Below, piece after piece: positions 1-11,892 of a stretch of 64,000 nt of DNA; position 1 is the stretch's first letter, and each line of letters starts with the position of its first letter. The notes beneath the pieces are model-generated. The model searched no databases. It was not told the origin of the DNA and saw nothing but the letters and a program-made list of their open reading frames with translations. This DNA comes from Capillidium heterosporum (lineage: Eukaryota > Entomophthoromycota > Entomophthoromycetes > Entomophthorales > Capillidiaceae), in contig WBMQ01000002.1 in assembly GCA_016630905.1 (NCBI GenBank), forward strand, positions 1,798,001 through 1,862,000, written 5' to 3'. A program made the position numbers and the translations under genes.

Positions 1-540
1 AGTTTCCATAGTAAATCCATACTAAATTGGGTGTTAATGCGCCAATAACCTTGAATTTGCCGCTTCCTTTTCGGAATTAGTTGTCTGAAATAAACAAATT
101 AAATTGGGTTTTTAGACAACTAAATCCGTACAGGTAGTGATTCAAAAGTAATTAGTGTTCATAAAATTTGATACATACATGGATAAAGTTTTTTGAAGTC
201 TAGCAATCCAATGTATACTATTTTGTTACTCCGATAATAAAATCGTTAAATTTAGTGGTTTCTATATGTTTTGAGACATCTTAAAGTTATTGGTCTTCTT
301 AATATGCTATACATATTCTAAAACCTCAATTTCAACGAAACCGGTTCCTTTTATGTTTTCCCTTACATCATGACCGACTTGAAACTTCAAACTCTTGAAA
401 ATTTACTGTAAATCGAAGCGTCTGCCAGAGGAATATCAGTATATCGTATATATTGTTGACCGCCCCTTATAAAATCGAAAGCTTTCAGATATACATTCAG
501 CTTTACAGCTTTTGAACATAGACTTCGAAACCGATTTCAA
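1..540. other. 5' flank of the GDSL esterase gene
   Basis: AT-rich spacer at the left edge with no open frame I can support. It includes TATA-like runs (for example around 450 and 490) that could belong to the promoter of the gene starting at 541. Any gene to the left lies outside the window. Confidence 0.5.
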
Positions 541-1570
541 ATGAAATATCCACTACTGTCGTTAACTTTGGTAACTTTACTCCACCCAATATTAGCCAAA
601 TATGTCACCGGTCCCAGTCCATGTACCGGCGAACTTCCAGTGCCCAAAGTTGAGACTCCGTACGCCCCAAACTTGCCGCAATTGGATCGGATGATCGTAT
701 TAGGGGACAGCTTGAGTGATGTAAACAACTTGTATACAACTACCGGCGGGCTATTGCCCAACCACAAGTACTACTGCAAGGGTAGGTTCTCCAACGGTAG
801 GGTGTGGGTAGAGTTTCTACACGATCTATTGGAAATTAAGCTGGATAAAAAGATCGGCATGACCAACTATGCCGTAGGCGGCGCCACTTCCAGCAACAAG
901 CTGGGAGTTCTCCTACGTAAGTTCTACTTTCAACCTTTAGTTACTAAAATTCATCATTCTAGCTGCCATCAGCAGTCTGTACGATCAGGCAACTGACAAG
1001 TTAGAATCGTTCAAGAACTCGACTGGAACTTATGACTTCAGCAATAGCCTGTTCACACTGTGGATGGGAGGTAATGACTACTTTATACCAGAAGTCATCC
1101 CTGAGAAGGTGGTGCATGAGGTCGAAAGCGTCTTGTACATCCTCCTAGTCAAGAACAAGGTAGGACACTTAATAATTGGCGATCATCCGCCCATCAACCG
1201 TCCACTGCAGGTGAATACCGCTGAAGAGACGGCAGTCAAAGCCGATATGACCTATCTGCACAACCGATTGTTAAATGAATCTATAGAAAAAATAACGAAG
1301 CTGGCTCAAAGCCACGGATTGAACCCTAAAATCACCTACTTTAAGACTTTGGACTATTTAGGTCCACTTCTCAGCTATCAGCTCGACAACCCACTCTTTG
1401 AAAAGCCATATGTGGCCGATAAGAAGTGCATGACCAATTTCGATCATAAGGCTCATATCTGCTCCGACCCCGATCACTCCGCCTTTTGGGATATCGATCA
1501 CCCAACCACGAAGACTCATAGATATTTGGGGGCTGAGATATTCAAAAAGTTTGTCAACGACTACCTGTAG
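541..1570 (+). CDS. Secreted GDSL-type esterase/lipase
   Basis: Two exons, 541-916 and 963-1570, separated by a 46-nt GTAAGT...TAG intron; joined they give 327 residues. Residues 1-19 form a signal peptide (MKYPLLSLTLVTLLHPILA). SGNH/GDSL blocks are visible in order: block I IVLGDSLSDVNN (nucleophile Ser near residue 59), block III WMGGNDYF (Asn of the oxyanion hole, reached only after splicing), and block V DIDHPTTKTH with the catalytic Asp and His near the C terminus. The family hydrolyses ester bonds of lipids, carbohydrates or other esters; the substrate cannot be told from the sequence. The protein is probably exported. The length is normal for fungal members, and the frame across the junction is clean. 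An AATAAA-like signal lies just after the stop. Confidence 0.9.
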
Positions 1571-3098
1571 GTTGGATAGATAAATAGAAAGAAATAAAAT
1601 TTAATTAATTTTTCAGCCTTTACAGTTTTAATTTCTATAGTAATATATATGTTTTATTTAGAGCAGTATTTTGGAACTGTACACTTTGATTCCACTAGTA
1701 CTGAATTTAGGGCAAGTTTATCATATGTATTATCGATACGACAGCTATTGCTATATAAAGATCATATAAAAAATGAACCAAACTTTTCCAATATTTCTGA
1801 TAAATAGATTTTTATTTCTAAACACATCTCAAATTTGATTAATTTTCAGCTACAGTTATGGATACAGAGTATTCAACAGTAAAACTATTGAGATGTAGAT
1901 GGAAAAAATAGCTTATCAAAAGCTTGAATACGGATTCTAGAAGGTATTATAGATAAATATACGATAGCAAGTTGCAAGTCAAAAAACTACTAGAGTTTAA
2001 GCCAAAGGACAGTTTAGTTTGTAGAGGTATAAGAAAAATTGAAGGCTTTGTGTTTGGAAAGTTACTTGGTGCAAATCCGAAGAGTTGGCTCATGGGGTAG
2101 TTGGGAAAGCTATTGAGATTGATAGTGATAGACTGGATTGAATCTACAGTTTTCCCAGATGCAGTTGAAGTCGATAAGCCTTAGATATTTAATTAGAAGC
2201 TTTATGGAGCTGTCATAAGAAGGCAAATAGTATCGAAAAATTATTAGAGCTGATGCTAGTAGGATAATACTTTGACTCATAGCCTAAGATTCAAAGCCGT
2301 ATTGATTTCAGTGTTACTTTATAGTGTATCATAGCCAATAATTTGTACCTATACATTTGCTAGTTTAGTAAAGATATAGGTTGTTGTCTCATTGTCACTA
2401 TCTGCAAAATAATTTTGGATTGAAGCACATGTGCTTTTAGTATGTCTTTATTTCAACCAGTGCACAATTGGCAGTGAGAAGAATAGCTTAAATAAGTACT
2501 TAATTTGTGTATATGATGGATATATACTCATATGCTATTGAAAGAGGCTGAATTTTGTGCGTACTATTCACATGTAGTATCGCTTGCATTTCTGTAGAAT
2601 GGTCAAAAGCCAGCTGCAATACTATGCTATGAGGTTTAGCGGAATTAATACTATTGATAGTTCATGGCTACCACTTTAGATAGATTTGTGGTTTATTTGA
2701 CCTGCAATTATGCACCATAAACCACTTGGCCTTGCTTTGGCTATAGTTTCTTACTCTTCTACACGATTTTATCATAGAGGGCTTTTAGCTTTTTTGCCGA
2801 CATTGCAACTCAGCAGTACTCCTTTTTAGAATCGCCAATTGGTAAAAATGTACCAATTAGGTTGCATCAACTTTCACAGCTTCTGGTTTCGGAATATCTA
2901 ATCCCCGCTTCTTCGCTCTCAAGGAATTCAATCCCTTGATCAGAAATCTTTCAACAAAGCAAGAAGCACTTTGAAGCATGCCAAATAAACAGCTCAATAT
3001 TCTTGAAAGTATATAAGTTTGGAATTCAACTCTCTACAATAAACACATCTAAAACCGTAAATATTATTCCTATATAAAGAACTATAAACGTGTCAACA
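1571..3098. other. Intergenic spacer with no supported gene
   Basis: AT-rich sequence between the GDSL esterase and the alpha/beta hydrolase. Short in-frame stretches occur but all are broken. The only item worth a line is a 40-codon minus-strand frame at 2857-2979, listed separately. Confidence 0.5.
2857..2979 (-). other. Short 40-codon minus-strand frame, possible gene remnant
   Basis: An ATG-started frame of 40 codons whose C-terminal half has protein-like composition (for example RAKKRGLDIPKPEAVKVDAT). It is divergent from the alpha/beta hydrolase gene, about 120 bp away. I do not recognise a family. It could be the end of a degraded gene, a terminal exon, or chance. Confidence 0.2.
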
Positions 3099-4423
3099 AT
3101 GGTTGAATTGAACATTGAAAACTACCAACTTTTCAAGAGCCAGCTCAAAGCCAATGCCTACCCAACTCCCAATTCGGATATAAAGCTCGCTTGCAACTAC
3201 TACTTTAACAAAAATGTCAATATCAACCACTACTTACTGGTAGCGCCACCCAACGGTTTTACAAAGGAAATGTTCGTTCCATTAGTCCGATCTATCTTAG
3301 AACTATACCAGTTCCGTGGCGTCTTGACATTTGACGTAAGAAATCAAGGAGATTCGGCCATTATCAATGAAGGAAAACTGGACCATACAAGTATGTTTAT
3401 AGTTGCTATTTCCTGTTAATAGGTGTTTAATAGTGTTATGGGATAACTATGGAAGGGATATAATCAGCCTTTTAAACCAATCCAGTTTTTGGTTGCCCAA
3501 TGGTGAAGATAAGTTTGAGCACAAGCAAATCGTAGCAGTTGGTAGTTCATTGAGTGGCACTAGCCTGTAAGAATTGAAAGTTATTTTTAAACTCATTTTT
3601 TAGGCTGTGGATGGCAAGCCAACCTCTGCCCCAAAACATAAGCATTAAATCAATTGTTGCCGTGGACCCACCTATTTTTTACCCCGACTTCCAACCAACT
3701 AGAGAATTAGCTATGTTTGAAATGTCCAAGAAGCGCCGAGGGTGGTGGCCAAACCTGTAAGTTTAAATACAAGTATTTATCTTATTTAGTTTATTTAGGG
3801 AGGATGCCGAGAAGCACCTTTTACGTAAAACTATGTACCAAGCTTGGCCTGCCGAAGTCTTTCAAATATTTTTGGTATTGGCTTTTGTTTTGAGATGACT
3901 TACTTATAAGCTCTTAGGAACATGCCCTCCACCAAACCTTGGGCCCTGATAATAAGACTTTGGGCTTACGGTTTGAAATGCACACCGGAGCAAGAATACG
4001 TAATATTATTTCACTTGAGTTATTTGTAACCGGATTTTAGAAAACATTTACCGACGATTTCCAATTCCAAGTCGCCCTCTACGAATCGTTACCCAACATC
4101 AAAGTTCCCACTTTGTTCGTTTCTGGAACGGAACCTTCAACGATGCTGTAATTTGATTTATTATTCAAACCTACAACCTTTGCTTCATGTACTAACACGT
4201 AAAAAATCTAGGCAGGGTGACCTTTTAGACCGTAGGGTTGCTCAAGTCCCCAATGCTAAAGCCTTGCGCATGGAAGATGTTGGTCACCTTATTGCCTACG
4301 AAGCACCCGAACGATTAGGTAATTTAACTTTGGTAGGATTGTATATTAAATTTTGGTTAAGCTCAAGAAGTCGTCAAATTTTTTACAAATGCCTCTGCTT
4401 CTGAGTTGAAGCCTAACCTTTGA
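3099..4423 (+). CDS. Alpha/beta hydrolase-fold protein (8 exons)
   Basis: The first ATG is at 3099, preceded by TATA-like sequence at 3071. Exons as I read them: 3099-3390, 3434-3566, 3604-3756, 3799-3874, 3918 (or 3919)-3999, 4041-4147, 4212-4318 and 4368-4423, about 335 residues. Alpha/beta-hydrolase landmarks are LLVAPPNGFTKEMF (oxyanion strand), VLTFDVRNQGDS, the nucleophile elbow VAVGSSLSG (Ser in G-x-S-x-S/G), IKVPTLFVSGTEPS (acid strand) and the C-terminal VGHLIAYEAPERL holding the catalytic His. The family includes peroxisomal and cytosolic esterases and lipases; the substrate is unknown. Oddity: at the exon 4/5 junction the frames do not meet with a canonical GT-AG pair. A one-base shift is needed unless a weak GTACCA donor inside exon 4 (about 3834) is used. 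Confidence 0.75.
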
Positions 4424-5242
4424 GGTTATTTGAATAAATATTTTGTAAACCTATTGAAGTTTTATGATTATAGAACGGGTTCAGCAAAGTTGTAATATAG
4501 TTGAGAATTTAGCTGTGTATCGGCTAATTGCTTACTTTGTTTATTTAGGGAGAGTGTTTTATAAGCTATGTTGATACGGAGAATTGGAAGTTTACTTTTC
4601 AAATGCTAAATAAACTTGTAGGTGCAATTAGTATGCTTATGAAAGCTGCAGCTATTTGAATTACTAATTTCCAGATAACCTTTGCTTATCTTGTAGTATT
4701 ATCAACTCCTACAAAACTATCTTGAATTTAGTCTTTAGAGTTCACAGTTTGAAAACTGCATTGATAGGGTTCCATCAAGAATTTACTATTAAATTTGAAC
4801 AAACGCGGTTTTTCAAAATGCAAACCCTATAAAAATGGTATTTGTATTTTGGGCTTCTAATATTCGTACCCTATAACCTATACTCCTACCTCCTTATTTC
4901 ATCTCTATATGCTAAGCATAGCATATTCGAAACTGAAAAGCACCCTTACAAAGTTGTACCTTTTGAGTTTGTTTTAGGTTAAATTTTGCTCGTCTTTTAG
5001 GATCAAATAAACGTATACTCCTTACAAATCCATCAACAAAAGCCAAAATGTAAAAAATAAAGCCGTTAAAAAGTTGAGCCTTTTTATTATTTAATTGTAC
5101 CGTATACCTGATACAGTATAATGGGCAGTAAAGCCAGATGCACCAGATCTCCAGTGGATATAAATAGCACAAACAACAAAGAGGTATACTAATCGATAGT
5201 ATCGCTGCTTTCCAAGAACGGTAAAGTTCCGCCTCCCAAGCA
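4424..5242. other. Intergenic spacer between convergent genes
   Basis: AT-rich sequence separating the stop of the alpha/beta hydrolase (+) from the stop of the zinc-finger gene (-). No coding or RNA feature was recognised. It must hold both 3' ends. Confidence 0.5.
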
Positions 5243-6385
5243 TCAGCTCGAGGCAGCAGACTTGGTGTTTTTGATGGAGTTGGCCTTTAACTTGCACTTC
5301 TTAGTTAACTTGTGCCTTGTCAACGCGTCCAAGCGGGTGAACTGTCGGTTGCAAGGGGAGCAACAGTGAGGGCGCAAGTTCAAATGTATTCTTAAGTGAC
5401 GTTTCAAGTCGTGAGACCTACCAAACTTCTGGTTGCACTGTTGACACTTGAAGGGCTTTATTTCGTTGGTACTTAGGCCGTGTATGGGGGCCATTGTGTC
5501 ATACTGGTTCATTGAGTGAGGCATCAGATTGGTGGTGGATGGAGCGGGAAAGTTCAAGTTGTAGTTGGAAAAGTGATAGTAGCTGTTGTAGTTGGCGTAG
5601 TGCAATGAGTCATGGGTAGTGCTGTACAAATTGGATATGGGGCTGGATATAGGGTACATCAAGTTATTGTTTTCGTTGCTATTGTTCCCAGTTCCATTAC
5701 TATTGCTGGTATTAGCACCGTTGCCGTTATTCGATACGTAGGATGGACATCTTAGTGGTAGCTTGGTAAAGTTGCTGGAAGCGACAGCTGGTGAGTTGAA
5801 TGATAGACTCAAGTTGGTGCGGCTGGAGTCCTCATTACTTCGGGTTAACAGCATGGGAAAGGTGGCGTTGGTTCCTATTAGATTGTAGTTCGTCTTGGGT
5901 TCACAGCTAACTATGTAGGTGGGCAGGACTAAGTGAGTACTACTGCTGCTGTTGACACTGTTGCTATTAGTTGGGTTATTGGCGTTGTCGGATCGGTTGA
6001 CTGGATAGTCGTTCGAGTAGTATACGGGGTTGCTTTTATTAATTAAGTTATTAGGTGGGTTACTGGAACTGGGGTTGGAGTTCATGTTCTTGATAAACTT
6101 GTTCCTCTCCAGCTCCATATACTTTTGGCTGTTGTACAGGTTGAGTGTGCCGTACTTGAAATCGTCGAAGCTTTCGTTGTTGTAGTGCTGGTAGTGGCTG
6201 TTGGGGTTGCCGTTGGAGTAGAGGTCGGAGTTCAATCGGTAGTCTTGATTCGCATTGACCTTTGCACTGTATGAGTGGGGACTTATGTCGTCTATGTAGT
6301 TCAGCTTACTACTTAGGTTGGGAGTGTTGCGGTTCTGGTCCAGCTGATACTGATATTTGAAAGTGCTCTGGTCGAAACGATCCAT
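5243..6385 (-). CDS. C2H2 zinc-finger transcription factor, Ser/Asn-rich
   Basis: Intronless, 380 residues from the first ATG (the frame stays open five codons further upstream, without an ATG). The first 300 residues are low complexity, rich in Asn, Ser and Tyr, typical of fungal regulatory or activation regions. Two adjacent fingers lie at about 312-364. The first is a regular C2H2 (CQQCNQKFGRSHDLKRHLRIH minus the last base contact). The second is C-x2-C-x12-H-x5-C, a C2HC variant ending in RHKLTKKC. The HDLKRH first finger followed by a C2HC finger with LDALTRH resembles the last two fingers of the Swi5/Ace2 type, but the rest of the protein gives no support for orthology. It is probably a nuclear DNA-binding regulator with unknown targets. 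Confidence 0.8.
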   Translation of the reverse strand: MDRFDQSTFKYQYQLDQNRNTPNLSSKLNYIDDISPHSYSAKVNANQDYRLNSDLYSNGNPNSHYQHYNNESFDDFKYGTLNLYNSQKYMELERNKFIKNMNSNPSSSNPPNNLINKSNPVYYSNDYPVNRSDNANNPTNSNSVNSSSSTHLVLPTYIVSCEPKTNYNLIGTNATFPMLLTRSNEDSSRTNLSLSFNSPAVASSNFTKLPLRCPSYVSNNGNGANTSNSNGTGNNSNENNNLMYPISSPISNLYSTTHDSLHYANYNSYYHFSNYNLNFPAPSTTNLMPHSMNQYDTMAPIHGLSTNEIKPFKCQQCNQKFGRSHDLKRHLRIHLNLRPHCCSPCNRQFTRLDALTRHKLTKKCKLKANSIKNTKSAASS

Positions 6386-9300
6386 TCCTTCTAATCCCAA
6401 TCTTACGAAAATACAAAAGCTGTTTTTGAAATAAGTGGAATTGGCGGGTGTCTATTGGCTTATATATCTACTTCTAAATAATTTAAGGTTAACTACCTAA
6501 TAAACTCTATTTAATATAATCTATGCTAAACTATTAGCTCTAACTCTATATTAAATAATACTCTTTCTAACTGCCAAATTCAAATTTAAAATACAAGTGT
6601 TCTTGAGCAGCTTATACTCGGTTTTAAAATTTATGTTGATTAAGTTAACCGCTACCGATACTTTACTTACATATATATATGTATTATAGACCTTATGAAT
6701 AATCACGGTACCAGTTTATCCACAGGGCAGAAGAGTTTACTCCTATCTCGTTGTCAAAGTTCGAATAGAGTTAACTTTATAAGCCAAAATTTAACCTAAT
6801 CGGTCGAGCCTACTCCATACCTATCATTATAGTAACTTTACTTACAATTCAAAGCTGTATAGAGAAGCATACTTTAAGCCAATTAAATGCCTTGGCCTCC
6901 AAACTTTATAAATTTATTTAGTATACCATCCCACCCATTACCTTAAAAGGCAATTAAACTCCAAAGTACACCACCCACGTTGCTGATACCTGTCGGATTT
7001 GCAGTATGGCCCATACAAATCGACTAAAAGTCGTTTAATGTAGGAGTCGAGTGCAGGTTAGTTAATGTAGCGATCAATTGCCTAACTTATACGACAAGCT
7101 TAATTTCGCTATAGATGGGGATTGTACCCAGATTTAGTCTAGTTAGTTTACATCTTTAGGGAAAGGGGGGAATAAGATTGTGATATTTCCGTTTTGATCG
7201 GATCCAAAGAATGGAACCAGTTTGTTACAAATAGCTAGCAAAACAGCTCCGGTATAGTACTTTTAGTATACTACTTGTCTTAACTGACGGGTGTAGAAAT
7301 CTTGTGTAGAATTTTAATAGCTTTGATCGATTGAGATGGAATGTAATTTATCAGGTAGTTTAGAGAGGGTGTACGCTCTAGATCGAATGTAGTTAACTCT
7401 GGTGCTTTTGTATTTATATCAGTGCTATCGCAATCTACTTTACGTTTATCTCTTAACTCTAGATGTATCTAGTTAGCCTATTCAAAACGATACCCTTGTA
7501 GTTACTTAAAATCAATGAAGTATAGTCGAATTTACTTGTTTTATAGGTCGGTATTTTCAAAATGAAATAGGTTACATCTGCTACTATCTCCCAAATTAGT
7601 TTATTGAACGCTATATTAATGTAAAATATACTAGCGAGTGTTGGAAATTTTGAAAAACCATTCAATTATATACCTCTAAGTTACATTTGCTTGTATAGGC
7701 AACGTAAAATAGGCATATTTTTAGAATTTTCTCCCTTATAAACTATCCCGAATAAAATTACGAGCTTCAATTATTAAATGCAGGGATAGGAAAGTACCCG
7801 TACTTTTTTCTCCGACAGCTGCCTAATAGGTGGGCAATTGTTCTGATGCTATAGCATGGTACTGGATACTATATATATTAATCAAATGGTTGTTTTTGTC
7901 TGTAAGTTCATAATACACTGCCATCTTGAAACACCTACATTTATAATAATGGATATATCTATTGGAACAGAAGCAAACATTCAGCAAAAGGCATAGATTA
8001 TTTATAGTTTATATGAAAAAATGCTTATACTTATGGTATGTTTTGGCATACTTATGTCCAGTAGTAAAGTTAATAGCCAGTGCAACAAGCTGTTTAAACT
8101 TCCATATAGCCTCATTAAATTAATAGACTTTGCTCACCCTGCAAGGACTAGAACAGCAATGGTAAACTCAAAGTCGACAAATATATATTTGAGCCTATAT
8201 TCAAATACTAGCCATAAAAACTGATATTTTTGGAGGCATAACTGGGGTTTTTTTACTAGCTCTTGGCTAAATATTGCTTTTGGATGAAGGTGTATAAAAG
8301 TTGAATGAAAGCGGCAAGAAAGATAATTATACCCATACTTTACCTAAAGCTAAGTTATTGTATAAGGGTGTTGTCTAAAATAGAATTTTTTTTTAAAATT
8401 TCAAAGGTATTTGAAGCTACATTGGCTTTTCACTAAAAGTTACTGTTGATTGTGAGAATAAACTTTAACATATATCTATAGTACAAAAAGATATACGTTC
8501 AAATAAAAAATATTTCAGTTATAAAGCATGGCCGATTATAATTACAGATGGGCCGCCTTATACTTGAACTATTTATATAGAGCTGTTAGTGTATTAGTAT
8601 ATAAATACCATATAAACGTAGTGTTTTCGACATCAGTTGATAATATATATATATATGTTTCAATGCCGATTTAAAGGCATTAATTGTAAGTTATAGCTAT
8701 TATAGTTCATTTTAAAACTAGACACCTGACATATACAACAAATCGAAAGCTGAAATATATTATATCTTTGTAACGTGCCATTTGGTAGAACTTTATTTCC
8801 ATTTGTGCTCTATATACCTGTAGCCACAGCCCAGTTTATTTGAAACCCTTTCATACACTATATACTTTTGCTCCATCAAGACATTCCCATTCAAGACGGC
8901 AGTATATATAAACCCTCGGTTTCACCTGATGAAAACCAGCCATCATACCTTTCCAAATTAGGAAAACATTTGCTCGGGAATTTTCCAAATTTCTGATCTC
9001 AGTAGCGAGTTTTACTTATAACAGCAAATTTTATTGGCTGAGAAAAGTACAAAAACTTTAAAATCCAAATAAGAACGGCATTTTATATAAAAAACGATCT
9101 GAATAAAATATGGAATGGCCATTTATACCAAAGTTTAGATAAGTCCTATTCAATTTTCAAGCCTTCCGATAGGATGGACGGTGAATTTTTATTCAAAGTT
9201 TAGTATGGAAAAAGCTGCAATAGCTACAAGAATAAATGTATATACGAATGTTACCAAATGTAACTTTAGGCTTTTTCCATATACACAACACCACTATTAG

Positions 9301-11890
9301 AGGGATGCATAAGCCTTGCTGTAAATTGCTGTTGCCGTTCAAAAATTAAGAAAATTTCTACGATTCCAGTCGTAGATTAACTCCCAAAATTTGTGAACGT
9401 CAGTGGCGGACTTATATGTCCACCTAGTATCCAATATTTTCGATTTCGATCAAAGTCAAACATCTATGTACAAATTTCGGTGTTCACTAGCTGTAAAAGT
9501 TTTAGGGAGTCAACGAAGGATACTAAAAATGGGAGACTAATCTAGTAAAGTTGAATTTGTACTAGCAAAAATGTACTTACGAGATGGGTGCTTTAACCAA
9601 AATGATAGCATAACCGATGTAGTGATCTGCATAGGTGATTGTTAGTATGCCACCAGCAGTATACAGGCTATAAATATAACTAACCAGTAGATAATGTAGG
9701 TAAAATTTAACTAAAAGTGGTAAAAGAAAAATACCGTGTTTCCATTTATATCCTTTTCCTATCACTAGGTAGTTGGTATAGGCTATATACATACTAAAGT
9801 AATGAGGTACGAGGGGTGCTATCAAGCATACCAATTTAGTTAGATAGAATGTTGGTTACTAATTTGTAACCTAAAACTTATAACTTTTGGGAATAAGAAT
9901 AAAGCTAGACGGTCCTATTACCGTACGAGCTGATTAAAATATAGATGTGGCTTTTGTATTGAAATTTTGCACTCATACAGCCTCTATTAATAAGCATATT
10001 TGAATTCTGTGCAAGGAATGAGAATTTATATAATTTTCAAAATCAGATTAATACATGGTATTACAATTTAAATCTACTGCAGCGTGTATTCTGTTAACCA
10101 TCTCCTTGATCCCTAAAGCATCCTTTTGACTAAAATCAAGTTGATAAGCATTGCAAAATGAAGTTTTATTGAGATTATTGAGAAAATACCTGTACTTTGA
10201 AAGGATAGGATTCCAATACTTTAACTATTTGTAATATAAAAGAGCACTATACCAGCTTAGTTAGAATGAGCACCTACAGATTTAAAATAAAAGACATTGT
10301 TATCCATTTTAAAAAAAATCAATGTATCTATCAATTTAGAACAAGAAGAGCTTAGTTCATTAGTCAATACCCTTTAATAGTATTTGCAATAATATATGCT
10401 CTAAACTGGAAAGTATATATTACTAAATATACTACATTTTGTTTTTGTGCAGGTGAAATATGCTTCTAATTTAAATGTAGGCTAAGCGATATTAGACAAC
10501 CTATATCAGCCTTGGTAAGTATTTCAAATATATAAGTTAATAATTCAAGTATAAATTTAATTTTAAAGTAGACAGTTATACAGGTTGTTTCTTATAGGCA
10601 ATAGAACCTAAAGTCCGCTTAGGATTAAAATGAACAAGTGATCCATATCGACCGGGCAAGATTTTTTATATGTAGACCGTACTAATCGGGATCTGAAGTT
10701 TTACCCATCCCCTTTACATTAAATTAAAATAGCTTTATAATGGTACATCTATAAAATGGTTGATTTTTTGATATTTTACGTTTGGAAAAGTACTAATTAT
10801 CTGATCGTGAGGGCATTCCCAGTAGTTTCCCAGCGACTAGCTCTTGAACTCCTTTTCCAATTCCAATGTTCAAACGATTGGAAGACACCAAACTTGAAAT
10901 TACATAGATAGCTCCTAATGATTGGAATTTGAACAAACTACATCATTCATCTACATAGCAAAAATGAAGTTTAATATTAAATTAAAGCAAAACAAAAATT
11001 AAAGTGTGCTCCCATTTATACCACCCACCCTAATATATAACTTGCTACCTTCCTCTACACCTTCCTTTTGTCAAAAATAATTCAAATACGAATGGTTAAA
11101 ATTACTTATATTAATCATCCCCGAACTTCATTTAAAAGGGATTATAGGGTGGGGTAAGTTTTAATTCAATAGAAAGGAAACCTAAGTTCCATATATGTAT
11201 AAAATTATGGAAATTTCCCTCACCTTATCCACCTTTTATAAAAAGGGAATTCTAGAATCCGAGTTGAATATGACTATCTTTGAAGGTTTTTAGGAAACTC
11301 CAGCTAATAACAAGTTGGTTATGGCAATTTTATCTACAATATATATTGGGTTAAACTTGCTATTATTTGAAAAGATTAATGTCAACACCAAGTTTATAAT
11401 TCTTTTACTACTAGGTTCAAAATTGATAAATTGTAACAATCAATTGAGAATTTGATTAATGAGTTTCCTTTGAATCAAAGCTAAATAAGCTTTAGTATAT
11501 AAAGGCTAAAGATTATATACTTTATATATTTTATTATATGTTAGATATATGGAATAGAGTTTAGATGATGACCATGCTGAGATATAGGTTAGAAAGACCA
11601 TTAGTAGAGGCATGATCCTAAGGAGAGCCTTGAATATCGAAAACAACCATATACCAATAATAAAATTTAAACCAATATCGCCATTCAAAATAAAAAACTA
11701 TCAACCCAAATTGAGCCAAAGTAGTGTAGAATTCATCTACAGCTGAATTCAGTTTGTAGATCCAAAATTATATTTGAACTGTATTCCTACAGACACTCTA
11801 AGCACAGCTATAAGCATCTTATTGAATATGGAAGCACCAGTAACCTTCTATGCAGCTTATATATTCACATTATTTATCAAAGGCGCAACT
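6386..11890. other. Gene-poor AT-rich region
   Basis: About 5.5 kb without a frame I can support on either strand. It contains short (TA)n tracts (for example near 6670 and 8645) and scattered TATA-like words. The first few hundred bases are the promoter side of the minus-strand zinc-finger gene. A 67-codon plus-strand frame at 8021-8224 begins with a signal-peptide-like segment and is listed separately as weak. Confidence 0.45.
8021..8224 (+). CDS. Possible small secreted peptide (weak)
   Basis: An ATG-started 67-codon frame beginning MLILMVCFGILMSSSKVNSQ, which looks like a cleavable signal sequence, followed by a short basic tail with no recognisable motif. It stands alone in a gene-poor region, and such frames arise by chance in AT-rich DNA. 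Confidence 0.15.
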   Translation: MLILMVCFGILMSSSKVNSQCNKLFKLPYSLIKLIDFAHPARTRTAMVNSKSTNIYLSLYSNTSHKN

Positions 11891-11892
11891 GA

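Noticed and set aside
8640-8665. (TA)n tracts as possible special elements
   Set aside because: They are short simple repeats typical of AT-rich spacers and are also present inside an intron at 41908-41923.
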